Of a stretch of 64,000 bases of DNA, positions 39,517 to 51,800 are shown piece by piece. The translations under genes were made by a program, and so were the position numbers. Origin of the DNA: Pipra filicauda (lineage: Eukaryota; Chordata; Aves; Passeriformes; Pipridae); the NCBI RefSeq assembly GCF_003945595.2, contig NW_024104313.1:372001-436000 (forward strand), written 5' to 3'. The notes beneath the pieces are model-generated. The model saw only the letters and a program-made list of their open reading frames with translations. It searched no databases and was not told where the DNA came from. The stretch's first letter is position 1, and each line of letters starts with the position of its first letter.

Positions 39517-40750
39517 TGTGCAAGTTTGGAGTTGGCTTCCTGCCAAGTCTCCGAAACTCGACAACAGGGTCTCCTTCCCAGAGAGACCCCAAGGGGTGGA
39601 AACCCCTGGAAGTTTTGAAGTTCTGCCCAATGGGCGCTCCTGCAGAAATGTAAACATACCACAACCAGACCGGAAAAGAAGAGTTGTAGTTTTTTGGTGG
39701 TTGTAGGAGAGGTGGCCATGTTGTAGAGCCACGAGGAAGGGGCTCTGAGCCCCTTGGGGCCTCTGGCCCCCTCCCAGCCCCTAGCTGGGGGCTGCAGGGA
39801 CCTGGAACAGCATAAAGCTGGGCTAGGTGCCTGTAGTATGCCGGGAGATGTTTTCTCCATGGGCACAGAGCAGCAGCCGACGCTGACCAGAGAAACAGTG
39901 GCAGAGAGCCAGAGATAAGAACCTGAACTGAAGAAGCAGCAGAAGCAACATGCAGCACTGCAGAGGAGACTCCTGGAAGGAGAGTCGAGGAAAGGAGAGC
40001 CAGCAGCTGAGAGCTACAGAGTTCTTGGGGGTAAGACTGATACCAGATCCCCAAAACTCCTTTGAGACCTCCTGGAAGGAGGAAGATGATGGACTCTTAC
40101 TTGAAAGAGCCTTGAAGTGCGACATGCACTGTAGAAAGGAGCTAGAGAGCTCCGAGAGGAATGCAGGGGAAGTTGACCTTGGCTTCCCCCCCTCGCACTG
40201 CTGCCACGGTGGCAGCCTGAGAGACAGGGCACAGAGGCCCTGCAAGAGATACCAGACCGTCACGAAGACCCCCCTGTGTCTTCGTGATATGACGTGGTGA
40301 AACGACCTTGTCTGGGGTTACGAAGCCCACGGAAGACCCCTCGGTTGTGAGGCGATGGGGCCGGGGGAGCTTGAATACCTCCCTCGTGGATGCTGGCAGA
40401 AAGCCAGCCACAGCTGCTGCATGCTGATGAGAAGAAACCTGCTGCCTTAGAAGATGCTGCTGCTTAAGGACTGGATGGGATCTGTCCTTCTTTCCCTCCT
40501 GGACTTTTATTTGGAGGGGAGAAGAGATCTGATCCATTGTAAATACATATGTCATGGTAGAGATAGTTTGTGATCATGTGTATAATGTGATATGGTATTT
40601 ATTTGTACAGTCATTGTAATATATTCCCTTTTCCCCACTTTGAGTCTGGTGTGTGTTTTGTCTGGAAAAACCCATCTCACATTAGGTTGAGATGTGAGAG
40701 GGGGAATGGAGCTAGGGAATTGGATGTTGGGGCTATCTCAAACCATGACA
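39517..40750 (+). mobile_element. Solo ERV LTR, 1,234 bp
   Basis: The element begins TGTGCAAGTTTGGAG and ends CTATCTCAAACCATGACA, so it has TG...CA termini. It is bounded by the perfect 5-bp duplication ACCTG. It is far more GC-rich than its surroundings over its first 1 kb and AT-rich near 40540-40630, then ends in a short G/T-rich part. I orient it plus because the end AAACCATGACA resembles the 3' ends of avian ERVL LTRs (such as AAACCACAACA) and because the long GC-rich part then becomes U3. A TATA box and an AATAAA signal are not clear on the plus strand, so orientation is inference. No internal retroviral region or second LTR lies next to it, which indicates loss by LTR-LTR recombination. 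Frames inside it (for example 39467-40054 minus, 195 codons) are by-products of GC content. Confidence 0.82.
40260..40287. repeat. 10-bp perfect hairpin inside the LTR
   Basis: TCACGAAGAC (40260-40269) and GTCTTCGTGA (40278-40287) are exact reverse complements around an 8-base C-rich loop. Other short stems lie at about 39774-39793 (CAGCCCC/GGGGCTG) and about 40673-40694 (CATCTCA/TGAGATG). They may structure the LTR RNA. Confidence 0.85.
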
Positions 40751-40755
40751 ACCTG
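40751..40755. repeat. Target-site duplication, right copy (ACCTG)
   Basis: This matches 39512-39516 exactly and directly follows the terminal CA of the LTR, which fixes the right boundary. Confidence 0.8.
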
Positions 40756-43700
40756 CTTCTTCATTCTAAATCTGTGTCCCATGGGAGAAGCCCACAGTGT
40801 CCTCCCTAGCTCACCTGAAAATTTTCTGTTTTCTCATATTTAACAGGGATCCAAAGTAATCCACATTTTTGCTTTCCAAAATGTCCACCTGGTATCCATT
40901 TACCAGTTTTGCTGACAGTGCTTTCACTCCAACCAACTCCCTGATCCCGAATCAATCAGCCTGCGGGACTTGCCCAAAATTGGAATTAAAATCAAAGTTG
41001 TCAGAAGTTTCACTGAGGAAATGGTGTAGTAGGGAAATGCAGTACTTTGAAAAAGGAAGCATTTCACATAGGTAGCTTTATTTTTTCAATTAATTTTAAA
41101 AAATGAAAAATCCCACTGAGCAGCGTCTGATTGGCTCCCAGGTCTTGTGACCTGCAGCTGACCCACCCAGCTTTCTATCTACCTGCTTTTCTCACAAGTC
41201 AGAACTTGGGGTTTGCTGATTTTTTTTTTCTGTATTATACTACACACAAATATTGAAAATTTGGTAGCATTTTCTAAATTCCAAATAGTTGTCATTTTTC
41301 TCTGTTAAAGGTACTACTCCTTTACATTAATTAAGATCTTGTCCTCTCATTCTTCCTCATTAGAGAAAACATCCAACAGCACCTTTCCATTTTACTTTCT
41401 AAATCAGCAACACATTGAAAATATTTCCAGTGCTAGCAATTGCAATCTCCTTCTCTCTGATTTTCTTTGTTCTTTTCTTCACAGCAAATATTTCCAAAGT
41501 ATTGTTCATGAGTAGTCTTCCTCGCCTAGCATTCTGCTGTGCAATGTGTTCAACATCTCAAAAACCTAAATAAATTAAACCTAAGCTATATACAGTTGTT
41601 GAAGGAGCTTGATCAAGTATTTTACAGTAACATATTGTTTTGATATTAGAGGAAATGGTTTTCATTTAAGTTCTCAATATATTGATGTAATTATGAGAAT
41701 TGATTATTGATTGCGGATGCTGCAGGCTTGCCTTGTTCGTAAGTTTACAAACTCAAAGCACGATGAAGACCAAGTAGCATAAATTTGTGCCTATATTCCC
41801 TGTAATTCTGCTTGTACTTATTCTGAATTTTCATTTTGTCATTTAAAGCATCATTGATCATTGTAATCAAGTCCTTTATTTGGTGAATTACAACTAAGGA
41901 AAAGCAGACATAGTTCAAGAGAACTGCAAACCAATTAGCTCTAGACATGGAATTTTCATGATTCAGACTAATTTTTATTTTCCTCTATGCTACTTACACA
42001 TAACAGTGCACGTGCAGTCTCTCTCTCCCTACATATGTATCTTCTTTTTATTTTTTTCATAGTTTACACGTATCTCCTATTTGTATTATGAAAGCACTGA
42101 ACTGTACTAGTAGTATATCCTTTTTTTTTTAGTGTCAGGTTATGCCTTAGTGAAAAATTAGACTAGACTTTTTTCCGGGTATAGTGTGTCCCTGTTCAAA
42201 ATGCTTTTAGCTTGTATGACTTGGAGTGTTGCACAGCCAGATGTATAATTTCTCATTCTCTTGGAGCGATGACCTGCACAGTTTGTATCCAGGGTGGTAA
42301 CTAAACCACTCAAGGTCTGGTAGTTCCGCAATGACCTCCTTCACTCCTTCACGTGCATAGAGATGCAAGGGGAATTCAGTGTGCTAAAGCACAAAGAATC
42401 AAGTGATACGTCTCTGGAGACATGGGGTGGGGGAGATTTTTGCTATCATGTAAAGACAGGAAAGGACACAGTAACTTACGTAAGACTTATGTATGTAGCT
42501 GCTTATACCTGAGCTAGGCAATTTCAGTGAGGCTGGCTGTGCTGTGAAACCTGTGTTAAAACCTAGCAAGGTTACTCTTGAAGTCTCCTCTGACAGCTGT
42601 TTAATGCTTACCAAGTGCTAGGGCTATAAAAATGCATTTTGCAGCAGCATTCAGATAATAAATACTGTGAACAGTTTAAAGTCACTGGCTTGTCTTTACA
42701 ACTGTATGCTGCAACAACAGTACAGTTAACCTTATGCCAGTTCTTGTTTCATTTAAACAGACTCAAGTATAATCTCCATGTTCTTGATATGACATATACA
42801 GTATCTTTTAGAAAACAACTGTGACAAAATCATTATACAGAACATTAATATAGTCAAGAGGAGTATTTAAGTTGCTTCTCAACAGGTACTGTTCTGTTTG
42901 TATTATTAAAGTTCTTATTTTATTTAGTTCTATTTTGCACCTATGGATTGGAAATATTGATTAATAAAGAGAGAAAAAAGGGCAGGCTTGTTTGGTTAAA
43001 ATTTTCAGTGGAATTGTTAGACTATATTCAAACTACTTTGCTTTTTGAAAGCTTAGAAGTTGAAAAACAGCAATAATAATAAATACAGTTTAATTGTTTG
43101 CATACTGAGTGTGATATTACTTCAATTCATTAGTTTTCCAGTATGTATCTAAGTGGGATAAAGCTAGCTGAGTTCCTTCTATAAGTAAATTCTGTATTAC
43201 CTTATATATAGACAGAGTCTCAGCTACTTATACACTTCTGCTCCCAAATTCTGTCCAGTAAAACATATAATGTACTTAACTTGAACATCAGGGTAGTCCT
43301 TAGTCTCCAGTGTATTTTCAGCACTGAACTGGATATCTTTGTCATGTATGCAAATACAGTGCTCTCTGAATTCCTATTGTGTATATAGAAGGCCTGCCTG
43401 TCATGATGGAGACAGTTTATATATGTTCTTCAGTGACTTTTTACACCCTACAGTGTTTTTTAAGTTAACACACACCTAAGAGCTGTTCCTCAAAGCATTC
43501 TGACTACCTCATCTTTAGAGCAGATATGCAGTGTAGGTCAGAGAAACTCCTCTCAGTGCTCAGGTCTCTGTTCTATTTTCTCTTTTCTGGGAAAAGAATA
43601 GACATCCTGTAACTACCTAAGTAATGTTAGTAATCCAGTTATCAGCTTTCCTTTTAATTTTCTATAATTCCATCTGGAAATGCACAAGTGTTAGAAAATT

Positions 43701-46700
43701 ATCTGCATTATCATCCAGAATATTAGTATTGCAGAGGAAGTAATTGAAGCTTTTAGTTCAAAACAAAAGAACCAAAAATTATCCCCTCGAAAAATAAACA
43801 GAAAAAGAGAAAAATGCAGGTTCATTTGCCTTCTTTGGCAGTATTCTTGACTACCTCAGCTACAGCTATAAATACCTGTACAACTGTAATTTAATGCCAT
43901 ATGTAAAGAGTTGAATTCAGAAAAACAAATGAAGCAGAACTGAGACATGTAAGAGGAAAGATGACAAATGCTGGCAAAAGTATATAGTCTGTTTTGTATG
44001 GCTTTAGTAAAAATATAATAATATTGAAAAATAATCTGCATTGGAAAATTTCATAGTCTGAACTAGTTCAAATCAATCCTTCCTTTTCCCTTCTCTCCTC
44101 CTGTCAGACTTCTGATGCACCTGACAATGCTACCAAGCTGTTTATTACCTTTATGGATATCAGAGCCCTGGAAGCTTCTATCTCTGAGCATAAAGCCATG
44201 TTCAGTAAAATGCCCTCTGAGAAAGGATGCCCATATAAATAAAAAGAACTCTTTGTCATAAGGAATAGGTACTAAAAGAGTTCCAGCAAAACCAGTCATG
44301 ATGACATTCTTTTAGGTTTCATAAGTATTATTCTTGTAATACAGCAAATTCAATTGGCAAATGTTTATATAATGCCCACCCTCCAAGAAGTTTTCAGCCC
44401 TTAGCTTCTGAAATACTGCAGTGATATAATGAAGTATAATGTATTTTATGCAGTTCAAACCAGTGATTTATTTTTAGAGAGTGAAAAGCTGGGGGTTTTA
44501 TTCTTTACATTTCCATTGGTTTTAAGTAAGCAGCATAAGTTATACATCTGACATCCTTTGCTTCAGTATTGACTTTATTACTCAAAATCCATTATATTGG
44601 GTTCATTACTAAGGGAATTAAAACACATATTCACAAATGGGATTTTTCTTTCTTTAATTACCCTCCTTTTTGAGGTAGGGAAATATTATTTGCTTAAGCT
44701 CTTCCTTGGTAAAATATGGATGTTACAGACTTATTTGCAAGAAGGGATTTAAATGGAAAAGCTATTCTCATAATAACTTTTTCAGTCTGCATATCTTGCT
44801 GTATTTCTAAACAATAACATGTTGTTCTGGAACAGAATATCTGCTAATACAGTGACTTCAAACATGGTAACTATATCAGGATTTTTGTTGTAGGATAATT
44901 TTTCCTCAATCTCTCTTCTAGTCTGCATAGAAAAGACTTCTCTGTGTATATCCAGTATATCTTTGACAGAAGAACCTCAACATACTTTTTCCAAACCTGA
45001 AGCTTTTGTCTAGGTGCAGGGACATCAATCCCCTCATGAAAATACATGTTACAAATTCTTGAGTTCTTATAGTGCTTTGACAAAAAATAGCTTTATATAA
45101 CTCGTAACTATGTAACATATTTCTATTTACTTATTTTACTGATAAGTGTAGCATTTTTTTTCTGTCTGGGAAAGACATAATTACTATAAAGGTGCAAGTT
45201 ACTGCACTTTGCTGGCATAATTATTGTGATTGTCAGCTACATTCTGATTGCTTATTTTTTCTTACTGTGATTATCAAAGCCAGCAGTGCTGGGATTTTTG
45301 GGTTTCCAAATGGCTTGAAGAACTAGAAATTTAAAAATATCTTGTCTTTGACAGGTAATCTGAACATATTTGATAGACAGTCATTAGAGAATAAAGCTGG
45401 GATTTAGCAGTCTCATTTTACAGGCTCACTCTTCTACAGCATTATTTTAACAAAAATTCTGATGACAGAATATGAATATATCGAAAATGAGGGACTGAGG
45501 ACCCAAAGTGAGATATAGAACAATGGTGGACTTCAGAAGTTTTCATCTGCACTCTGACAGGCTCTTTTATCCTGATCAGCTTCTTACCTATTCAAAATCC
45601 AGGTCTTCAGTGTGGAACACAAACAAAAAGGCCTCTTATCAGAACAGACTGTGGGGTTTTTGCTGTGCCTCACAAGGGAGCAGATTAAACATTAATAAAC
45701 TATCTTCATTAGGAACCTAAGCTATTGTCCTTTTTTGTTGTCATTTTGTTTTGTTTTGTTTTGTTTTTGTTTTTTTTTTTACTTTAACAAATGATTGATC
45801 TGGTTGTCTGTTTGGTAAATTCTACTTTCCTCAGCAAAACACTCTTATTCAAAATTTATCTCTCAATTCAATTTCCCTCTGGTCTGTGATATTCTGCTGG
45901 TCCCAGAAACCATTAAATGGAAGCTTCTGTAGGGTTATCTTCCTCCATTCACCAACACTGCATGGCATTGGTGCAGATCTCTCTACAGATAAAGGTGGCT
46001 GCCTAATCAGTTTTCCCTTTGTCTCTCTTTCCAAGAAATGAGTAAATTTTTCACAGTTTGAGTTTTCCTGAGAATGTAAGAGGGACATTCCAGCCACTGA
46101 ATCCATGACCAGGGAAATCGTGGTAATGGTAGGCTCTGGTTATTTTTCTCTGTTTGAGATAAATGTCTTGATTTAGATTGTTTGTGAAAGACACTCATTC
46201 TGTTCCCCACTGTGATGCTGTGAAGCACAGCTATCAGACATTCATCCTGATTCAGGCCACCTACGTACTGTCTCTGTTGTTCATCTGGTAAAAAAGTACC
46301 TATTATTCTAGACAAGTTGTTTTATTTCCCAATGCCTTTTTATCTCTTTTGTTTATTTAGATTCTTATCTTTCTTATGTCAGGAATTGTCTTTCATTCTG
46401 TATTTTATATTGTGCCCAGCACAATGAGGTATCAATCTGCCCTGTGTCTTCTGATATGACTATAATTCAAATAATGAATAGTAATCACCTTTATCTAAGG
46501 GCATCTTGTAAAACAGTGCATTTTCATGAGCTGACAATTCATAGAAGCTTCATGAGTATCTTCCTTCTGCTGTAAACACTTTGATTTATTTTAGTGCAGG
46601 GGATTTATACTGAAAAATCCTGAGAAACTTTGGAACTCAGAAACCATCTTTGCTAGTGATTCCTTAGTGGCCCTAACATCAAAGATCACTGAATCCATTC

Positions 46701-47997
46701 AGAGACACATTCCTGAATTTAATCTCAGACTTCTCCTGAAGACAGCCAGTATATAGCATATTACTGTGCATAACCAGAGTCCATGATATGGCTTCATGTG
46801 CTCTTTCAGGATTGTGGAGATTTTCTGCTGATACAGCCCAGGTGAAAATACCCTTTATAAGGACAACCTTTCTTCTGCTTTCTGCTTTTTGTTATATGTG
46901 GCTTACATTGAATATATCACTTTCCAAAAATTGTGGTGCGGACTCAAAGAAAGACATTCAAGATAAGTAACAGAAGGAAATAAAAACAGAAGAGTAATCT
47001 GGACAAGATTTAAACCGTAATTCTGAGTGCGTTTTGGGGGGTTCTTGGGCTTTGGGAGAAGTTTTGTGTATCTGTTGTGATAAAGGAAATTAATTTAACT
47101 CACAGAAAAGCCAGCTTTACTGGTGGTGAGGTTAATGGTAGAATGGCAGAAGTCTCTGGAAGTTTTGTCAAATGTTTTAGCAGCATGTAAAGGGAGATAC
47201 AGAGGGACAAGTTACTCATAATACAAAGGAGGTCAGAGGAATGCCAAAGCATATTAGAATCCAAACTCCATTAAGATCCTGTCTGACAGAGGTGGGCCAT
47301 TTCTTATTAATATCTCCTCCAGAGCAAGTATGTGAGATACTGCTCTGATGCTGGCAAGCCAAACTTTTGTTATGCTTCTTTTATGTTTCTTTAATGTTTC
47401 CGTTATTTACTTCAGTGATCTAGATGCTGCTCAAGGAGATTTCTATGTACAGGGCAGTTGGGAATTCTTGAACTGACAATAGGGGACTTGGCAGCCTTTA
47501 AATTTTCAAGCTCTTTTTTATGCCTTTTCTTTCCCTTGTGGCTTATCTGGCATGCAGGGTTTCAGAGTTAGTCCAGGAAATGCTAAAACCTCTCCTGCAA
47601 AGTTTACATAATTGACGTGGACATAAAAAATACTCATTTCCTTGTTGAATTTACTTCTTAATTAATTAAGCTTAAAGTGTGTAACGTAAGCTTATGCTTT
47701 GAGAACGAATACCTTTGGCTGATTTCTGACTTCTGTTTAATTTCCTAGCATTTCAGGTTACATTTTGCTTTGATTTGGGTTTTTTATTTGTTTTTCTCTG
47801 CCAGTAAACATAATGGAAAGTGAAAAAAAAGGCAACCACAGAACCCTGTCAACTCTGGACACACATCATATCCAATATATATTACCAAGCAAAGCCCCTA
47901 CCTCTACTTTTTTCATTACTGTCTTTCTAGATTTTTTGTAGTTATTTTCTTTTAACATGAATGTAGACAAGCTACTTGGACATAGGACATGAAGGTA
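40756..47997. other. Unique AT-rich noncoding stretch
   Basis: No gene recognised. Two overlapping minus-strand frames at 45849-46106 and 46007-46315 are without known motifs. The only low-complexity feature of note is the TTTTG repeat at 45743-45780. Confidence 0.65.
45743..45780. repeat. (TTTTG)n plus poly-T microsatellite
   Basis: Four to five TTTTG units run into an 11-T tract. It is a simple repeat with no attached element on either side. Confidence 0.9.
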
Positions 47998-48893
47998 TAC
48001 TAAGTAAGTTTGCCAATGACACTAAATTGGTAGGAGCTGTTGACTCCCTCGAAAGCAGAGAAGTCCTGCAGATTGACCTAGACAAATGACAGGGCTGGGC
48101 AATCACCAATTGTATGAAGTTTAATAAAGACAAGTGCCAGATTCTGCACCCTGGATGGGGCAACCCTTTATGTAGGTACAGACCTGGGAATGAGAGATGA
48201 GAGCAGCCCTGCAGAAAGGGACTTGGTGGTCCTGGTCAATGGCAAGTTGAAAAGCAGTCAGCAGTGCCCTGGCAGCCGGGAGGGCCAACCATGTCTGGGG
48301 GGGCATCAGGCACAGCATCACCAGCCGGTCAAGGGAGGGGATTGTCCTGCTCTGCTCTGCACTGGTGCGGCCTCACCTTGAATATTGTGTGCAGTTTTGG
48401 GCACCACAATATGAGAAACACATTAAGCTATTTAGAGGGCATCCAAAGGAGGGCAACGGAGATGGTGAAGAGCCTGGAGGGGAAGCCATATGAGGAGTGG
48501 CTGAGGTCACTTGGTCACTCCACAGCCTGGAGAAGAGGAGACTGAGGGGAGACCTCATTGCAGTCTACAACTTCCTTGTGAGGGGAAGAGGAGGGGCAGG
48601 CACTGATCTCTTCTCTCTGATGACCAATGATAGGACCTGAGGGAATGGCCTGAAGCTGTGTCAAGGTAGGTTTAGGTTGGATATTAGGAAGAAGTTCTTC
48701 CCCCAGAGGGTGTTTGGACACTGGAACAGGCTCCCCAGGAAGGTGGTCACAGCACCAAGCCGGACAGAGTTCAAGAGGACTTTGAGCAACATTCTCAGGC
48801 ACATGTGATTCTTTGAGTGTCCTGCAGTAGGGCCAGAAGTTGGACTTGATCCTTTTGGGTCCCTTCCAACTCAGGATATTCTATGATTCTATG
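47998..48893 (+). mobile_element. CR1 LINE, 5'-truncated and decayed, plus strand
   Basis: This plus-strand CR1 runs from just before RT motif C to the tail ATTCTATGATTCTATGA. The 3' UTR reads GTTGGACTTGATCCTTTTGG and CCCTTCCAACTCAGGATATT, a different subfamily signature from the copy at 14054. The ORF2 pieces lie in several frames: FANDTKL near 48011-48029, [15 protein letters not shown] at 48362-48406, then [20 protein letters not shown]. Stops and indels interrupt all of them. In the catalytic motif the first aspartate is asparagine (FAND; codon AAT at 48015-48017), so even this part would be dead. It is clearly older than the 14054 copy. Confidence 0.93.
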
Positions 48894-51800
48894 AAAAACT
48901 GAAATAGCTACTAAGAGAGAAATCAAGAACTAAAGTAGCCACTATGAAGTAGTCATAAGTTGCCTTCTTTTCTGATGTATTTTCCTTCTTCCTAGAGGAT
49001 AAAAGGTATTAGGAAAGGGTGTGTCTGCCAACCTTAAGGAACATCAGGCTTTTTCAATATTAAAATTAGAAATCCTTCAGTGAGGGTGGGAAAGTGTTTA
49101 CATAGATAAATCTGGTTTTATATCACATATTATTAGAAAACTACTGCATATTTTCACTATCTTTTCCAGACCAAGTTTTTTTTTTCTGATACAATGACAT
49201 AAGAATACCAGGAAAAAAAAAACCAACCACAACAAAAAAAAACCAACCAACCAACCAACTAAAAAAGAGAAAAAAAACAAACCACCACCTACCATATTTT
49301 TTTTCTGTTTTCAGGACAAGCAACTAATATCCTTGGGAAGGTAGGAGAACTCTGCAAATGCTTTAATTGACAAATGTGTTCTGCAGCATCTACTAGGGGA
49401 TTTTTTACAAACCAAGTCAAGAATTGTATTTTTTTAATGTGGTTAAAACCATACCATGAGCTACAGAAATTACAAAATATATATATATATTTACTTTGCT
49501 AATATGTCATGGATTACTGTTAAGGGTCTGGTTTGTTTGGTGGTGGTTTTTTGTTTTGTTTTGATTGGATTTTTATGTGTAGATTTGTTCAGGGACAAAG
49601 AGACTTGAAGAGTCACTAATGGGAAAACCTAAACACAGGAATCAAAGAAAAAGAATGAAGCTAAAGCTTCTGATTCCAGAGCTGATTCTGTGAAGTTTGT
49701 CTCTGATTTTGGATCTGCAAGAGTTCTACGGTGTAACCTCAATTTGAAATTGAAAGTAAAAAGGCATATTATTTTTTATATTTGGGAGAATATCATATAT
49801 TATGTTTTCACAGAATTGCCGTTTTAGAATAAATTTAAGAGTTACTATGGCATGGGTGCTAAAGGTCTTTCTACTTGATAGAAATATCAGACCTTCCATC
49901 CCTGAAATACATTTCCTGAGGGCTGCGTATCAGCAATGGGACTCTTCGCTGTACTGAAGATGATGAATTTCATTTGAGAAGATAACTGACAAGGTATCAA
50001 GCTTATTTTGGCATACGATTTAACATTCAGCTCCAACTGTTGCAACTGCAGAAGTCATTTGCAGATTCCAGTGGTGAAAAGGGGAATAAAATGAAATTGT
50101 AGCATAAACTCCTTTTTAGCTATAATTGTTGCTTTTAATAAAATAAATTTGCACAGAGGGAGAAAAGCATAAGGAACAGATTGATTTTCATCTGAGCAGA
50201 AGTGTAAAAATTTTAATGTAAGTGTATAGATGGGGTAATTAATGCCAAAAAGATACCTTTTCTGAATGCTCGAACTTAGACCAGATTAACTGGCCTAAGA
50301 CCACTTCCTCATGAAGTGAGTGTTAGTCATGTCTGCGGTAGCTTTTTTTAAGCATGTTACGGTTAAGAAAAATGGGTTCCTGAACCTGTGATACCAGTAA
50401 GCATCCAGACAATGTATTTTTTTGTTGTTGTTTTGGCTGCTGCCTGTAGCCTGCTCCCTGGATAATCAGGCAGACATGCTTCAGCTGCTGGTTTCCAGTT
50501 GTTGCAATAATGTGCTAACATGCTGGTCCCCTGAAACAGTCTGCTTGTTAACTGTGATGCCCAAAATGCCATCTGGAGTGTTATTCAGACATCTATAATT
50601 ATTCTGTCTACTTCTATTTGATTGTCTGCTTTGTTCCACTATGCATGTTCTTTATTCCTTTTCATTTTTTCTTTCTTTTTTTTTTTTATTTGCTTAGCGT
50701 GGAATCATTTTATCCTCTCGTACAACAGTACTAACAACTCTCCCATAAATTTGTTTTATGTAAGCTGAACATACAGACTTTCTAGAAGTAGTTCTGGGAA
50801 ACAAACTGCAGAATCTCTCTCTCTCAATTTAGAGTGGAAAAAATAGCATAATAATCACTTTGGCACAGACTAGTAATCATAGAGGAATGAATTCTTTACT
50901 TCTTGTCTTTGTCCATTTATACTTGCACATAGTGGATATAAAATATCTCCAATTTATGTGTCAGTGAGTTGCACTCTTACTGTAAATGGAAATGACTTTA
51001 AGAAGGGCAGGTCAGCATGAAACAGGTTCACAGTGCAATGAAGTAGAAAAGGACTTGTAAATATGCAAACCGAATTGTTTGATCACAGTTCATTCTGCTA
51101 TATGAAATCACTATTGAGATCTTGCTAAAAACATGGAAAAAATAATAAAATTAATTTTTTAGGGTAACAAGCATATTCTCTAGGGATTTGTTTCGACTTT
51201 TCAGTTAGTTGCAACCAGCTAAGAAAAGTGTCAAGCTGAAAATAGAAAATATTATGAAGAAGATAACTTGCATGGTAATAAATGTGCTATATGAGTTAAA
51301 CAGAAAAACTAATACATGCATCCCCTAGGTATTTTCTACATGATTATATCTTGTTGAAACATCAGTATAGGTTCTCGTGATGACAGCATTGTCCCTGCAT
51401 CACTTACTGTCTGCTCCTAATCTAGGAAGCATCCAGAGCTTTCTCTGAGCAGCCGTTAGCTCTTCCTTTCGGAGTTTTATGTGATTGGAAAATAGCTCTT
51501 GATGCAGGATAGAAAAGGGATGAGAGAGAGTTAAAGGCTTTAATATGATCCCTGATGTGTGCCAGCCCAGGCCAGAGAAGTATGTATGAAGGGTGAGGGG
51601 GGTTCATAAATTAGGAGATTAATAAATAGTCAGTACTTAATTTTAGTTTCTTGTGCTCAGAGAGTTGAATTTGTAATCCCAGCTCAGCGACTTGTGGACA
51701 GTATCTCCATCTAGGGGTAGACCTGAGTATCTCTGTTGACTGAATCTGCTGATGGGGGAAGGGAGGATTTGGGAAATACCCACATCCAGTCTGAGATACA

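Noticed and set aside
39467..40555. Several frames of 116-195 codons on both strands, overlapping one another
   Set aside because: All lie inside the GC-rich LTR; high GC removes stop codons. None resembles a retroviral or host protein.
47972..48802. Minus-strand frames of 61-95 codons
   Set aside because: Antisense shadows of the plus-strand CR1.
49098..49323. Minus-strand frames rich in Phe, Leu and Trp (membrane-like)
   Set aside because: Produced by the AACC/A-rich low-complexity repeat.
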